A DNA stretch of 64,000 bases from Prochlorococcus sp. AG-436-C14 (GTDB lineage: Bacteria > Cyanobacteriota > Cyanobacteriia > PCC-6307 > Cyanobiaceae): the NCBI GenBank assembly GCA_003209755.1, contig QCPD01000004.1:1-64000 (forward strand), read 5' to 3'. Shown here one piece after another: positions 1 through 10,447 of this stretch (position 1 is the stretch's first letter; each line of letters begins with the position of its first letter). The notes below the pieces were generated by a model, which was given only the letters and a program-made list of their open reading frames with translations, did not search any database and was not told the DNA's origin. The position numbers were made by a program, and so were the translations under genes.

Positions 1-1
1 A

Positions 2-490
2 AAGCTCTCATTATTTGCAGAAGCAATAAATGCAAAATCCCATACAAATGAACCACAAGAAATCTCAAAAAAACTAGTCAAAGAACTAATTCAAAATAAT
101 TCAACTAATGCGCTTGAAATTGCAAATTTATTACTTCAAAGGCAAACAATTATAGCTCTATATAAAATTCAATCCTTACTTCAAGACGGAGAACCAGCTT
201 TAAGGTTAATTACAACATTGACTGGTCAATCAAGAGGATGGCTTTGGGTACATCTTTTAGATTTACAGGGAGGTCAAGACGTCAAAGAAATAGCAAAGCT
301 TGCTGGGATTGCTAATCCAAAACGTGTTTTTGTAATCCGCAAGCAAATTCAAGGTAAATCTTTGGAAACATTGCTTGAATTAATGAAAAAGCTTTTAAAA
401 ATCGAATCTTCAATAAAATCAGGAACCAATCCAATCGATTCTTTTAAAGATAATCTCCTATCAGAAAGTAAAATTTTGACTAATAACTGA
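2..490 (+). CDS. holA: DNA polymerase III delta subunit, C-terminal part (5' truncated by window)
   Basis: The reading frame is open from the first bases of the window, so only the last 162 residues are present. HolA is the clamp-loader subunit that opens the sliding clamp. The visible part is the helical C-terminal domain, with the stretch LLQDGEPALRLI followed by TGQSRGWLWVHLLDLQGG and a IANPKRVFVIRKQ segment, a pattern I recognise from cyanobacterial delta subunits. An internal ATG at 218 is not the true start because coding sequence continues upstream of it. lysC follows after 27 bases on the same strand. The family call is fairly sure; the N-terminal AAA+ fold lies outside the window. 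Confidence 0.85.
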   Translation, partial: KLSLFAEAINAKSHTNEPQEISKKLVKELIQNNSTNALEIANLLLQRQTIIALYKIQSLLQDGEPALRLITTLTGQSRGWLWVHLLDLQGGQDVKEIAKLAGIANPKRVFVIRKQIQGKSLETLLELMKKLLKIESSIKSGTNPIDSFKDNLLSESKILTNN

Positions 491-517
491 AATAATCAAA
501 AAGTTAACGAGAGTTCA

Positions 518-2284
518 ATGACATTGCTGGTTCAAAAATTTGGCGGCACTTCTCTAGGAAGCATTGAGCGAATACAAGCTGTCGCGCGAAGAATTAAATC
601 AAGTAAAGAAAAAGTGGACGATCTTGTAGTTGTTGTGTCGGCAATGGGACATCAAACTGATGAACTAACGCAGCTAGCCTCAGAAATAACTGTTGATCCT
701 CCTCGTCGAGAAATGGATATGCTCCTGTCAACTGGAGAGCAGGTTTCAATATCATTATTGACAATGGCCCTGAATGAGGTGGGGACATCAGCAATCTCCT
801 TAACTGGAACTCAAGCTGGAATTATCACAGAATCAGCTCATGGACGAGCCAGAATAATCGAGATAAGGACAGAACGTATAAAAAATCTCTTAGATCAAGG
901 TAAAGTCATTGTCATTGCTGGATTTCAAGGAACCAGTCTTGGCATAGGAGGAATTGCTGAAATCACAACTTTAGGAAGAGGAGGATCAGATACTTCCGCA
1001 GTCGCTTTGGCTGCATCTCTTGAAGCTGCTAAATGTGAAATTTATACCGATGTTCCTGGCGTTTTAACAACTGATCCAAGAATTGTTAAAAATGCAAAAT
1101 TAATGAAAAGTATTAGTTGTGATGAAATGTTAGAGCTGGCTAGCCTCGGAGCTTCTGTTTTGCATCCTAGAGCTGTTGAAATAGCAAGAAATTTTGGCGT
1201 AACTCTTGTCGTGAAGTCAAGTTGGGACAACCTTGATGGAACGACACTATTTAGTAAAAAAAATCATGTTTTTTCTAAAGGTGGAATAGAGCATCGGAGT
1301 CCTGTCGATGGATTAGAACTTGTTGAGAATCAAGCAGTCTTAGCTTTATCTAATATTCCAGATCGTCCAGGAATTGCTGCTGACCTTTTTGAATCTTTGT
1401 CAAAAGGTGGAGTAAATGTCGATCTAATTATTCAAGCAACACACCAAATCAGTTCTAACGATATTACTTTTACTGTTGCAGAAAATGAATTGCAGAATGC
1501 ACAAGCTCAATGTGAAAAACTCATTAATACTATTGGAGGTGAAATATCTTCTCAAAAGGGTCTAACTAAATTAAGTATCTACGGGGCTGGGATAATGGGA
1601 AGACCTGGAATAGCATCGTCTCTATTTCAAACTCTATCTGACTCTGGTATTAATATACGACTAATAGCAACTAGTGAAGTAAAAGTCAGTTGTGTTATTG
1701 ATGCAGAGTTAGGGAAAAAAGCATTACGTAGTGTAGGAGAAGTATTCAAGCTTACTAATAAACAAATTACACTGAATCCTATTATTGAAAATAACAACGA
1801 GCCAGAAGTAAGAGGCATAGCTTTAGATAAAGATCAAATCCAAATCAGTGTAAAGAATGTTCCAGATAAGCCAGGGACTGCTTCCACGATATGTTCAACA
1901 TTAGCTGAAAAAAATATCAGCTTAGATACAATTGTTCAATCAGAAAGAAAGCATAAGGATAAAACGAAAGATATTAGTTTTACATTAAAGAAAAATGATA
2001 GAAGCCATGCCAAATTTGCTTTGGAAGAATTGATTTCAAATTGGAAAGGAGCCAAACTAGAAGAAGGAGAATCCATAGTTCGAATTAGTGCAGTAGGCTC
2101 TGGAATGCCTTTCACAAAAGGAACAGCCGGCAAGATATTTAGAGCACTAGCAAATCAAAAAATAAATATCGAAATGATCGCTACTAGTGAAATAAGAACA
2201 ACTTGTATTATCTCAGAAAAATATGGTGAAAAAGCATTAAATGAAATTCATTCTTGCTTTAAATTAGGCGAAAATAAAAACTAA
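518..2284 (+). CDS. lysC: Aspartate kinase with four ACT domains
   Basis: Phosphorylates L-aspartate, the first step toward lysine, threonine and methionine. The N-terminus carries the kinase signature KFGGTSLGS (residues 7-15), and the kinase domain runs to about residue 250. The remaining 330 or so residues contain repeated ACT-type motifs (NIPDRPGIAADLF, GAGIMGRPGIASSLF, NVPDKPGTASTIC, GSGMPFTKGTAGKIF), making two tandem ACT pairs. At 588 residues this is the long cyanobacterial form rather than the roughly 400-450-residue two-ACT form. Feedback control by lysine or threonine through the ACT domains is expected from the family. Other genes of the pathway (asd, dapA) lie 6-8 kb away on the other strand. 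It converges with uvrB, leaving only 7 bases between stops. Confidence 0.97.
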   Translation: MTLLVQKFGGTSLGSIERIQAVARRIKSSKEKVDDLVVVVSAMGHQTDELTQLASEITVDPPRREMDMLLSTGEQVSISLLTMALNEVGTSAISLTGTQAGIITESAHGRARIIEIRTERIKNLLDQGKVIVIAGFQGTSLGIGGIAEITTLGRGGSDTSAVALAASLEAAKCEIYTDVPGVLTTDPRIVKNAKLMKSISCDEMLELASLGASVLHPRAVEIARNFGVTLVVKSSWDNLDGTTLFSKKNHVFSKGGIEHRSPVDGLELVENQAVLALSNIPDRPGIAADLFESLSKGGVNVDLIIQATHQISSNDITFTVAENELQNAQAQCEKLINTIGGEISSQKGLTKLSIYGAGIMGRPGIASSLFQTLSDSGINIRLIATSEVKVSCVIDAELGKKALRSVGEVFKLTNKQITLNPIIENNNEPEVRGIALDKDQIQISVKNVPDKPGTASTICSTLAEKNISLDTIVQSERKHKDKTKDISFTLKKNDRSHAKFALEELISNWKGAKLEEGESIVRISAVGSGMPFTKGTAGKIFRALANQKINIEMIATSEIRTTCIISEKYGEKALNEIHSCFKLGENKN

Positions 2285-2291
2285 AAATATA

Positions 2292-4328
2292 TCATTTACC
2301 CACTAACCTATGCCTTAATTTTTTTATACGATCTCTAAGAATTGCAGCCTTTTCAAAATCTAGATCTTTAGCTGTAATTTTCATTTTAGATTCTAATTTT
2401 TCAATTAACTCAGGCAAAGATTCTAAAGATACGCCACTATCAGAATCTTTAGAGCTATGGTCTATTAACTGATCAGCAATATCAACAAAATCATCGGAAT
2501 TTCCATCTTGATTTAATCTTCTTGAAAGCTCTAAAAAAGAAAGGATTGAATTATTTGCTTTCTTACCTGCTGCCTTAGGAGTTATTCCGTTTTCAATATT
2601 ATAAATATTTTGTATTTCACGGCGTCTTTCGGTCTCACTAATAGCCTTTGCCATAGATTCGGTCATTTTATCGGCATAGAGCAACGCTAAACCTTCAACA
2701 TGCCTTGCTGCTCGACCGATTGTTTGTATCAAAGATCTTTGAGCTCTTAAAAATCCTTCTTTATCTGCATCGAGAATAACAACAAGTGAGACTTCAGGTA
2801 AATCTAAACCTTCTCTAAGAAGATTAACTCCAACTAACACATCATATTCTCCAAGTCGTAAATCTTGAATAATTTCAATTCTCTCGATTGAATGAATCTC
2901 GGAATGTAAATAGCGAACTCTTATTTTATTTTCAGATAAATAATCTGTAAGATCCTCAGCCATTCTTTTAGTGAGAGTTGTTACAAGTATTCTTTGATTT
3001 TTTGATGCTCTTTTTCTAATTTCAAAAAGTAAATCATCAACTTGGCCATGTGTTGGACGTACTTCAACTAAGGGATCGAGAATCCCTGTAGGTCTTATCA
3101 CTTGCTCAACTATATTCCCAGTACTTTGAGACAATTCCCAATCACCAGGAGTCGCACTTATAAAAATAGTTTGTTTTGCTTTATTCCAAAATTCTATATC
3201 CTTTAAAGGACGATTATCAGCTGCACTTGGTAGCCTAAAACCATGATCTATTAAAACTTTTTTTCTAGCTTGATCTCCATTATACATAGCTCTTAATTGA
3301 GGACAAGTAACATGACTTTCATCAATAAGTAATAACCAGTCTTTAGGGAAATAATCAATTAAGCATTCTGGAGCAGAACCAGGTTCTCTACCCGATAGAT
3401 GACGAGCATAATTTTCAACTCCATTACAATATCCAACTTCTTTTAACATTTCCAAATCATAAATTGTTCGTTGTTCTAATCTTTGAGCTTCAAGCAATTT
3501 ACCCTCTTGATTAAGAAATTCTAATCTATCTTTTAATTCTTTTTTTATTGCTTTAATTGCAGATTCTAGGCGATCTTTTGGGGTTACAAAATGTTTTGCT
3601 GGATATATATTAATAGAGTCAATTTTATTTAATATTTCTCCAGTAGTCGGATCAATATAGCTTATACTTTCAACTTCATCTCCAAATAATTCGAGTCTTA
3701 CAAGTCTGTCATCATATGCAGGACCTATTTCTAATACATCTCCTCTAACTCTAAATCTACCTCTACTGATTTCAATATCATTACGTGTATATTGATTTGA
3801 AACTAATGATCTAAGACAAGATCTTAAATCAATACTTTGACCAACTTGAAACTTTACAGAAGCCTTTAAATATTCACTTGGAATTCCCAGGCCATATATA
3901 CAACTAATTGAGGCAACAACTATAACATCATCTCGTTCGAATAAAGATCTAGTTGCAGAGTGACGCAACATATCAATTTCTTCATTAATTGACGATGTTT
4001 TTGCTATATAAGTATCACTAACTGGAACATAAGCTTCTGGCTGATAATAATCATAATAAGATATAAAATATTCAACAGCATTTTCAGGAAAAAATTCCCT
4101 TAATTCATTACATAATTGAGCTGCAAGTGTTTTATTATGGGCTAAAACTAAAGCTGGCCTCCCAGTTTGAGCTATCAGATTAGCTATAGTAAAAGTCTTT
4201 CCTGTACCAGTAGCACCTAATAATGTTTGAAACTTTTCGCCACCATTTACCCCTCCAACGAGTCCTTTAATAGCTGCAGGTTGATCACCTTTTGGAACAT
4301 AAGGAGCTTGAAGTTTATATTCAGGCAT
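2292..4328 (-). CDS. uvrB: Excinuclease ABC subunit B
   Basis: Damage-verification subunit of nucleotide excision repair, working with UvrA and UvrC. The Walker A motif GATGTGKT is at residues 38-45. The beta-hairpin region that clamps DNA contains [12 protein letters not shown] near residues 92-103. Later helicase motifs include DESHVTCPQ and [10 protein letters not shown]-terminal UVR segment ([22 protein letters not shown]) that contacts UvrC is present, so the protein is full length at 678 residues. The start [10 protein letters not shown] matches the usual beginning of the family. It is convergent with lysC and on the same strand as the DUF561 gene upstream. Confidence 0.98.
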   Translation of the reverse strand: MPEYKLQAPYVPKGDQPAAIKGLVGGVNGGEKFQTLLGATGTGKTFTIANLIAQTGRPALVLAHNKTLAAQLCNELREFFPENAVEYFISYYDYYQPEAYVPVSDTYIAKTSSINEEIDMLRHSATRSLFERDDVIVVASISCIYGLGIPSEYLKASVKFQVGQSIDLRSCLRSLVSNQYTRNDIEISRGRFRVRGDVLEIGPAYDDRLVRLELFGDEVESISYIDPTTGEILNKIDSINIYPAKHFVTPKDRLESAIKAIKKELKDRLEFLNQEGKLLEAQRLEQRTIYDLEMLKEVGYCNGVENYARHLSGREPGSAPECLIDYFPKDWLLLIDESHVTCPQLRAMYNGDQARKKVLIDHGFRLPSAADNRPLKDIEFWNKAKQTIFISATPGDWELSQSTGNIVEQVIRPTGILDPLVEVRPTHGQVDDLLFEIRKRASKNQRILVTTLTKRMAEDLTDYLSENKIRVRYLHSEIHSIERIEIIQDLRLGEYDVLVGVNLLREGLDLPEVSLVVILDADKEGFLRAQRSLIQTIGRAARHVEGLALLYADKMTESMAKAISETERRREIQNIYNIENGITPKAAGKKANNSILSFLELSRRLNQDGNSDDFVDIADQLIDHSSKDSDSGVSLESLPELIEKLESKMKITAKDLDFEKAAILRDRIKKLRHRLVGK

Positions 4329-4420
4329 ATTCCGAATTAAATTCTAAAAACGACAAATTTATTAATTCCATAATCTTCAGATTTTTTATATCAAATAAAG
4401 TTTGAATTACCTTATAAAAC

Positions 4421-5200
4421 TCATTGGTTAATAGTGGAAAAGAATTTTAACGAATTTAAAGCCTGACGAAGACCTTTTACAGAAGCAACCATCGCTAATT
4501 CATTATTCAATTTATTGACAGCCGAACCAATCCCTACTCCAGCAGCCCCAACTGATATTGCCATGGGGACTGTAACTTCAGAGAGTCCAGAAGCACAAAT
4601 CACAGGTAAATCAAGATGGTTCTCCTTCAAAGCAGAGACTATAGAGAAAGTTCCAGCCAAAGTAGGAGACGCTTTTTCTATTAGACCTAAAATTCCAGGA
4701 CTAATGGGATGAGAGCTTGTCCCACCCTCTGTCTGAATTAAATCGACCCCTTTATCAGCAAGATCTAACGCTAATTGAGCTTGACTATCTAAAGGCAATA
4801 TATGGGGAACGGTAACTGACAAAACAACTTCAGGTAAAAGACGTCTAGATTCAACGGCTAAAGAGAGCACCTCTTCAGCTGAGAAAAAACGCCCATCTGG
4901 ATAAAAAGAATCAAAGTTCCCAATCTCAATAATTGATGCTCCTGCTTGAACAGCAGCAGGAAAGAGTCTTGGTTCTACCGAACTTACACATACAGGAATA
5001 TTCGAAGCCTGGACAGCTAGCTCTACTAATTTTGGCTCACAAGAAATGTCCAATAAGTCGGCACCCCCAATACCTGCGGCTTTTGAAATTCGAAATACTG
5101 ATTCTGGATTAAAATTACTTAAACCAGAAATTACTTTCAATAAAGATCTATTTTGAATACTCTTTTGAAGTGAAACTGGCAATGTCTGCAAACGTGTCAT
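4421..5200 (-). CDS. DUF561 / Ycf23-like TIM-barrel protein
   Basis: A 259-residue protein of the DUF561 (Ycf23) family, conserved in cyanobacteria and some plastid genomes and of unknown function. The sequence looks like a phosphate-binding TIM barrel. It has repeated strand motifs such as ADLLDISCEP and GASIIEIGNFDSFY, then VDLIQTEGGTSS, and a C-terminal GAAGVGIGSAVN loop of the kind that binds a phosphate group. No signal peptide or membrane segment is visible. It lies upstream of uvrB on the same strand with about 90 bases between them and is divergent from tilS. The family recognition is good; the enzymatic role cannot be read from the sequence. Confidence 0.8.
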   Translation of the reverse strand: MTRLQTLPVSLQKSIQNRSLLKVISGLSNFNPESVFRISKAAGIGGADLLDISCEPKLVELAVQASNIPVCVSSVEPRLFPAAVQAGASIIEIGNFDSFYPDGRFFSAEEVLSLAVESRRLLPEVVLSVTVPHILPLDSQAQLALDLADKGVDLIQTEGGTSSHPISPGILGLIEKASPTLAGTFSIVSALKENHLDLPVICASGLSEVTVPMAISVGAAGVGIGSAVNKLNNELAMVASVKGLRQALNSLKFFSTINQ

Positions 5201-5285
5201 AAAAGCATCAACTATTAACTTGATTGTGACACTGAGATAGCAAAAGAACTAAAAAAATGCGAATAGAACTCTGAAACCAAAGCAA

Positions 5286-6311
5286 ATGTCACAATCTTCT
5301 CAAAATGACAGGTCTTGGAGTAAATGGCATATGCGTTTGCACAAAAGGCTAAAACAAAATAAATCCCTGCTTCCTAGTAAATCCACCCTGCTTTTAGCCA
5401 TATCTGGGGGGCAAGATTCGATGGCACTTCTTAAATTAATTATTGATTTAAAAAGACTATATAAATGGCAAGTCGAAGTCTGGCATGGAGATCACCAATG
5501 GCATGAACAATCCGAGAAAACAAAAGAAGAGCTAAAACTTTGGTGTCTCAATAAGCAAATATCATTTCACTCTAATAAAGCAGACCAAAAAGAAGTCATT
5601 AACGAAGAAAAAGCAAGGGACTGGAGATATAAAAACCTAATAATGAAAGCTAAGTTATTATCATCAAATAATATATATTTTCCATGTACAAGAATATTAA
5701 CTGGTCACACAGCTACTGATCGTGCAGAAACAATCATTATGAACTTAGCAAGAGGAACTGATTTGATTGGACTTAGTACTCTTAAAGAACAAAGAACATT
5801 GGAGAATAATATAGAATTAGCAAGGCCAATACTAATCTTTAATAGAAACGAGACTCTTGAAATCTGCAAAGAGTTTGATTTGCCAATTTGGATTGATCCT
5901 TCAAATGAAAATATTAATTTAACAAGAAATAAAATAAGAAAAGAAATTTTACCAATTTTAAATTCAATCTATAAGGGAGCAGACTCAAGAATAGCCTCTT
6001 TAGCTAATAGACTTGAAAGTTATAGCGAAGATCAAAAATTATTTGCAAAAATAGCAATAGAATTTTGCCAAGGTGAAAAAATCAATTCTCTTTCGAGAAA
6101 AAAACTATGCGGTTTCACAAACTCTATTAGAAAAATAATTCTTACTAATTGGTTAAAAATAATAGGTGTAACAAGATTAACAGCTGTGCAAATTGAAGAA
6201 ATAAATGCAAAAACATCCCAAAGTAAACCACCTGGAAGCATCCATCTTCATGGAAACTTCCTAATAAAATGGGATAAAGAAGCTATTTATCTCTCAAACA
6301 AGAGTCATTAA
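5286..6311 (+). CDS. tilS: tRNA(Ile)-lysidine synthase
   Basis: Attaches lysine to C34 of the CAU-anticodon isoleucine tRNA so that it reads AUA. The PP-loop ATP-binding motif SGGQDS is at residues 40-45, preceded by LLLAI. It is followed by the family-typical HGDHQWH and by [22 protein letters not shown], the usual TilS signature. The region [24 protein letters not shown] is also typical. The length of 341 residues suits the short cyanobacterial form without a long C-terminal extension. It converges with the RNase J gene, with 20 bases between the stops. Confidence 0.95.
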   Translation: MSQSSQNDRSWSKWHMRLHKRLKQNKSLLPSKSTLLLAISGGQDSMALLKLIIDLKRLYKWQVEVWHGDHQWHEQSEKTKEELKLWCLNKQISFHSNKADQKEVINEEKARDWRYKNLIMKAKLLSSNNIYFPCTRILTGHTATDRAETIIMNLARGTDLIGLSTLKEQRTLENNIELARPILIFNRNETLEICKEFDLPIWIDPSNENINLTRNKIRKEILPILNSIYKGADSRIASLANRLESYSEDQKLFAKIAIEFCQGEKINSLSRKKLCGFTNSIRKIILTNWLKIIGVTRLTAVQIEEINAKTSQSKPPGSIHLHGNFLIKWDKEAIYLSNKSH

Positions 6312-6331
6312 AAGAAAAAATTTTTCGATTA

Positions 6332-8281
6332 TCAGCTAATTGCAGATCTGCGACGTCTTGTTCTTCCTGATGGCATTTCCTCAGAATTAGGTTCGATATT
6401 TGTTTTTTGTTCTGCTGGGGAACTCGTCTCTTTATTTGATACGGATACATTTGTTGGTTTAGGTGCTTTATCAGCGGATTTCTTAACTGCTTGTCGTGAA
6501 TCTGGCTGTAGATCAAGTTGAGGTTTATATGCACGAGTTCCACCTGGAGCAGGTTGAACAAGACAAAGAATTAATGGCTCTGCTTGAACCTCCCTTCTCA
6601 AGCGACGAGATAATCCTGATTCAACTTCTCTTTGCAAACCAATCCAATCGACCTCAACTGATTTTCCACCTGTCTTAAGAACAAGCTGTTTCCATCGATT
6701 TTCTAAGACCCAATTAATTTCTCTTTCAGTCCAATTAACCATCGTTTTAGCATCAACATTAGTAATAACACCACGAAGATTCACTCTAGGTGGAGCAACC
6801 ATGACTCCGTCAGTGCTAATTGGAGTAAGAACAGTGATTACCCCATCATCAGCAAGTTGCTGCCGTTCTTTTAATACTCGAGTATCAACTACCCCTGTTC
6901 TAGAAGAATCAAGTAATTCCACTCCTGATTTCACTGGAGACCCTTGAACAAGAGAATCAGGTCTTAATTCAGCAACATCCCCATTTTCCATTACTAATAC
7001 ATTTTCTGGATGAACCCCCATTGATACAGCAGTTTTTCCATGAAGAACTTGCATTCTGTACTCCCCATGCACAGGGATAAAATATTTAGGTCTAGTTAAT
7101 CCAAGCATCCATTTTTGATCCTCTTGGCATCCATGACCTGAAACATGAATACCCTTGTCTTTGCCATAAATAACTTTTGCACCCAATTTTATTAATTTAT
7201 CAATCGTATGCATGACGGAAATAGTATTTCCAGGAATAGGACTAGCCGAAAAAATAACAGTGTCACTAGTTTTCAACTGAACATGTTGATGCTCGCCTCT
7301 AGCAATACGACTCAATGCAGCCATTGATTCTCCTTGGCTACCTGTCATCAGTAAAAAAGTCTCTCTATCAGGCAAATCTCTAATCTGTTTAATTGGAAAA
7401 AATAAATCATCAGGGAAACGCATATATCCAAGTTCTCTTGCTTTCCCAACCACATTCAGCATTGAACGGCCGAGCAAGCCGACTTTTCTACCATTTTTCA
7501 TAGCTAGCTCTAAAAGCATTGCAACGCGATGAGTCGAACTTGCAAAAGTAGTAACCATTACTCTGCCCTCAGCAGTCGCAATGTATCTATCTAAATTTGG
7601 AAAAACAGAATACTCAGAGGGGGTGAATCCTGAAACTTCAGAATTAGTTGAATCAGACAAAAGGCAAAGAACACCTTTATCACCATAGTGAGCCATCCTG
7701 GCTAAATCTGAAGGCTGACCATCAGGTGGAGTATGGTCGAACTTAAAATCACCAGTAAAAAATACTACTCCTACTGGAGTCGTTACTGCGAAGGAATAAC
7801 TATCAGAAATTGAATGTGTATTTCTTACAAATTCAACTGAAAAATGTTGTCCTACTTTAATAACTTCTCTTGGTCCACATACTTGTATTGTTGTGCGATC
7901 AGCAACTCCTGCTTCCTCCATCTTTCCCCTCAGCATTGACATAGCAAGGGGTGGTCCATAAACAATGGGAATATTAAAGTTCTTTAAATGATGAGAAATT
8001 CCACCAATATGATCCTCATGTCCATGAGTTACCACCAATCCTCTTATTCGACTCTGATTTTCACGTAGGTAAGTAGTGTCTGGCATGACAACATTTACCC
8101 CATGCATCCCATCAGTTGGGAAAGCCAGCCCAGCATCAAGAATCATGATGTCGTTACCATATTCAAAGACACAAGTATTTTTTCCAATTTCCCCAAGGCC
8201 GCCTAAAGGAATAATCCTTAAGCAAGGAGATTTTGATTGATTATTTTTTGAATCTTGAGAATGCATAGAACTTGATGTCAT
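6332..8281 (-). CDS. rnj: Ribonuclease J (metallo-beta-lactamase / beta-CASP RNase)
   Basis: A 649-residue RNase with 5'-3' exo- and endonuclease activity, a main mRNA-decay enzyme in cyanobacteria alongside RNase E. The zinc-binding motif HGHEDHIGG starts at residue 86. FFTGDFKFDHTP and SDSTNSEVSGFTPSE follow, then the beta-CASP part with MTGSQGESMAAL and IPVHGEYRMQVLHG. The C-terminal 80 residues are low-complexity, rich in lysine, serine and proline, ending in a basic RTRRRRSAIS tail that may bind RNA. Upstream on the same strand, after 73 bases, is dapA. Whether the exonuclease or endonuclease activity dominates cannot be told from sequence. Confidence 0.95.
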   Translation of the reverse strand: MTSSSMHSQDSKNNQSKSPCLRIIPLGGLGEIGKNTCVFEYGNDIMILDAGLAFPTDGMHGVNVVMPDTTYLRENQSRIRGLVVTHGHEDHIGGISHHLKNFNIPIVYGPPLAMSMLRGKMEEAGVADRTTIQVCGPREVIKVGQHFSVEFVRNTHSISDSYSFAVTTPVGVVFFTGDFKFDHTPPDGQPSDLARMAHYGDKGVLCLLSDSTNSEVSGFTPSEYSVFPNLDRYIATAEGRVMVTTFASSTHRVAMLLELAMKNGRKVGLLGRSMLNVVGKARELGYMRFPDDLFFPIKQIRDLPDRETFLLMTGSQGESMAALSRIARGEHQHVQLKTSDTVIFSASPIPGNTISVMHTIDKLIKLGAKVIYGKDKGIHVSGHGCQEDQKWMLGLTRPKYFIPVHGEYRMQVLHGKTAVSMGVHPENVLVMENGDVAELRPDSLVQGSPVKSGVELLDSSRTGVVDTRVLKERQQLADDGVITVLTPISTDGVMVAPPRVNLRGVITNVDAKTMVNWTEREINWVLENRWKQLVLKTGGKSVEVDWIGLQREVESGLSRRLRREVQAEPLILCLVQPAPGGTRAYKPQLDLQPDSRQAVKKSADKAPKPTNVSVSNKETSSPAEQKTNIEPNSEEMPSGRTRRRRSAIS

Positions 8282-8354
8282 GGAAAAATTTATGTAAAAA
8301 AACTTGGTTGTTACCTAAAGGAAAGTCAAACCCACTCTGAAAAGAAGGAATAGA

Positions 8355-9263
8355 TCAAATCAATCTCAAAGAAGAAAGTATCTTCAAGAGTTCTTCTTTC
8401 ATTTCGCTGTTTAAAGAGACTAATGGACTTCGCGGAGGCCCAACAGACCAACCAATAAGTCGAAGTGCAGCTTTAACAGGAATGGGGTTTGTGGTTGCAA
8501 AAAGGGATTTAAAAAGAGGTTGTAGTGTCTCATGCAAATAAAGTGCCTCACTGTATTTTCCTTCTAAAAAACTTTCTATGATTTTCTTCAAATTAGGACC
8601 AACTAAATGGCTTGCGACACTAACAACACCTACAGCACCTACTGCAAGCATTGGTAAAAGCAAAGCATCATCACCGCTATAAATAGCTAAATTTGATCCA
8701 CAATAGTTTCTTAATTGAGTCACTTCCTCTGTTGTTCCACTTGCAGCTTTGAAACTGACTACATTACTGCAATCCATAAGCTTACTTACAATACTAGGCG
8801 AAATCGAACACCCTGTCCGCCCAGGGATGTTATAAAGCATCAAAGGTAACTTTGGAGAAGCATTGGCGATAGCGCGAAAATGAACTTCTAATCCTTCTTG
8901 AGGTGGTTTGTTGTAATAAGGCACCACAACTAACGCACCATCTGCGCCTGAATTTGCTGCTTCCTTTGTAGCATCAATTGCCTCAGAGGTAGAATTACTC
9001 CCTGTTCCAGCCAAAACTTTAGCTCTAGACCCCAAGGAATTTCTTACTGTTTCCAGCATTTTTTGTTGTTCTTGCCAAGTTAAAGTCGGTGACTCTCCTG
9101 TCGTTCCGCATACAACGATGCCATCTGAACCTTGATCTACTAAATAATTTGCCAAATCAGCAGCCAGTCCATAATCTACACGTCCATTTGAATCAAAGGG
9201 AGTCACCATTGCCGTTAGCATTCTTCCAAAAGGTGCTGGTGATAACAAAGCTGAATTACTCAT
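8355..9263 (-). CDS. dapA: 4-hydroxy-tetrahydrodipicolinate synthase
   Basis: Condenses pyruvate with aspartate semialdehyde, the first committed step of lysine and diaminopimelate synthesis. The class I aldolase features are present: CGTTGES at residues 52-58, the catalytic tyrosine in [11 protein letters not shown] (Y144) and the Schiff-base lysine in VVSFKAASG (K172). Length of 302 residues is normal. Its ATG overlaps the stop of asd by four bases (ATGA), so the two are translationally coupled, and asd makes its substrate. RNase J follows on the same strand. Confidence 0.97.
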   Translation of the reverse strand: MSNSALLSPAPFGRMLTAMVTPFDSNGRVDYGLAADLANYLVDQGSDGIVVCGTTGESPTLTWQEQQKMLETVRNSLGSRAKVLAGTGSNSTSEAIDATKEAANSGADGALVVVPYYNKPPQEGLEVHFRAIANASPKLPLMLYNIPGRTGCSISPSIVSKLMDCSNVVSFKAASGTTEEVTQLRNYCGSNLAIYSGDDALLLPMLAVGAVGVVSVASHLVGPNLKKIIESFLEGKYSEALYLHETLQPLFKSLFATTNPIPVKAALRLIGWSVGPPRSPLVSLNSEMKEELLKILSSLRLI

Positions 9264-10294
9264 GATTTTTTTGGCAGTAGAAGTTCAGCAATTTGCACTG
9301 CATTAAGTGCTGCTCCTTTGCGGATTTGGTCTCCACATAACCATAGTTCCAAAGCATTGGGGTTACTTATGTCCTGCCTTATACGACCAACAGATATGGA
9401 ATCTCTCCCATTCACATCTTGTGGCATAGGAAAACGATTGTTTTCCAAATCCTCAAGTATTTCAACTCCTTGCGCTGACTCCAAAATTTCATAAGCTTCT
9501 TCTACTGGGAAAGGCTTTGTAAATTCAATATTTACTGCTTCAGAATGCGCTCTTAAAACTGGAACTCTTACACATGTTGCAGTCAAAGAAAGCTGGGGAT
9601 CTCCAAGAATCTTCCGGGTTTCATTAACCATTTTCATTTCTTCCTCGCAATAATTATTTGGTTGCAAAGGTGAATTATGCAAAAAAAGGTTAAAAGCCAA
9701 GGAATAAGGAAGAACTTTACTTTTTGGAGTTACTCCATTTAAAACTTCTTGACTTAATTTTTGTAATTCTTCCATTGCCATTGCACCTGCACCACTAGCA
9801 GATTGATAAGTTGAGACAACAACTCTCTTAATCGGAATATGCCTAGTCAAGGGGGATAAAACCAACGCTAATAAAATTGTTGTGCAATTAGGATTCGAAA
9901 TTAAACCACTGTGCTTGATAGCATCGTCAGGATTGACTTCAGGAACAACCAAAGGAACATTGTTGTCCATTCGAAATGCACTTGAATTATCAATCATCAA
10001 AGCTCCTGAATTTTTAATAGCATCTTTCCACTTACGAGATATAGTGCCGCCAGCCGAAGCTAAAACTAGATCTACATTTCGAAAACTCTCTTGGGTTGTT
10101 TCTTGAACTCTTAACTTAGACCCACAAAAACTTTGAGTCTTCCCAGCGGAACGATGAGAAGCTAGTAAGATTAGTTTCTCAATTGGGAAAAATCTCTCTT
10201 CAAGCAAAGCCAATAATTCCTTACCTACAGCTCCGCTCGATCCAAGGATCGCAACTGTTAGAGGTCTATTTGGGAGAAGAAACTGTAGGTTCAA
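9260..10294 (-). CDS. asd: Aspartate-semialdehyde dehydrogenase
   Basis: Reduces aspartyl phosphate, the LysC product, to aspartate semialdehyde, using NADPH. The nucleotide-binding loop GSSGAVG is at residues 18-24 and the catalytic cysteine is in SNPNCTT (C137). A later [16 protein letters not shown] segment carries the substrate-binding histidine region. Length of 344 residues is usual. The gene is first in an asd-dapA-rnj leftward series and is divergent from tig, with 153 bases between the two starts that should hold both promoters. Confidence 0.97.
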   Translation of the reverse strand: MNLQFLLPNRPLTVAILGSSGAVGKELLALLEERFFPIEKLILLASHRSAGKTQSFCGSKLRVQETTQESFRNVDLVLASAGGTISRKWKDAIKNSGALMIDNSSAFRMDNNVPLVVPEVNPDDAIKHSGLISNPNCTTILLALVLSPLTRHIPIKRVVVSTYQSASGAGAMAMEELQKLSQEVLNGVTPKSKVLPYSLAFNLFLHNSPLQPNNYCEEEMKMVNETRKILGDPQLSLTATCVRVPVLRAHSEAVNIEFTKPFPVEEAYEILESAQGVEILEDLENNRFPMPQDVNGRDSISVGRIRQDISNPNALELWLCGDQIRKGAALNAVQIAELLLPKKS

Positions 10295-10447
10295 GCTTGA
10301 TAAAGAAGATTAAAAGGTTTAACAAAAAATTTTTTCTTATTGGAAAAATCAACAAATAACAAATTTTTCGATACTTTTTAGGCCACAATAGCTTTGGAAG
10401 TGAATTAACGCTTTCTTACGCTAACCAAATTTGAGAATTCCGTTTCA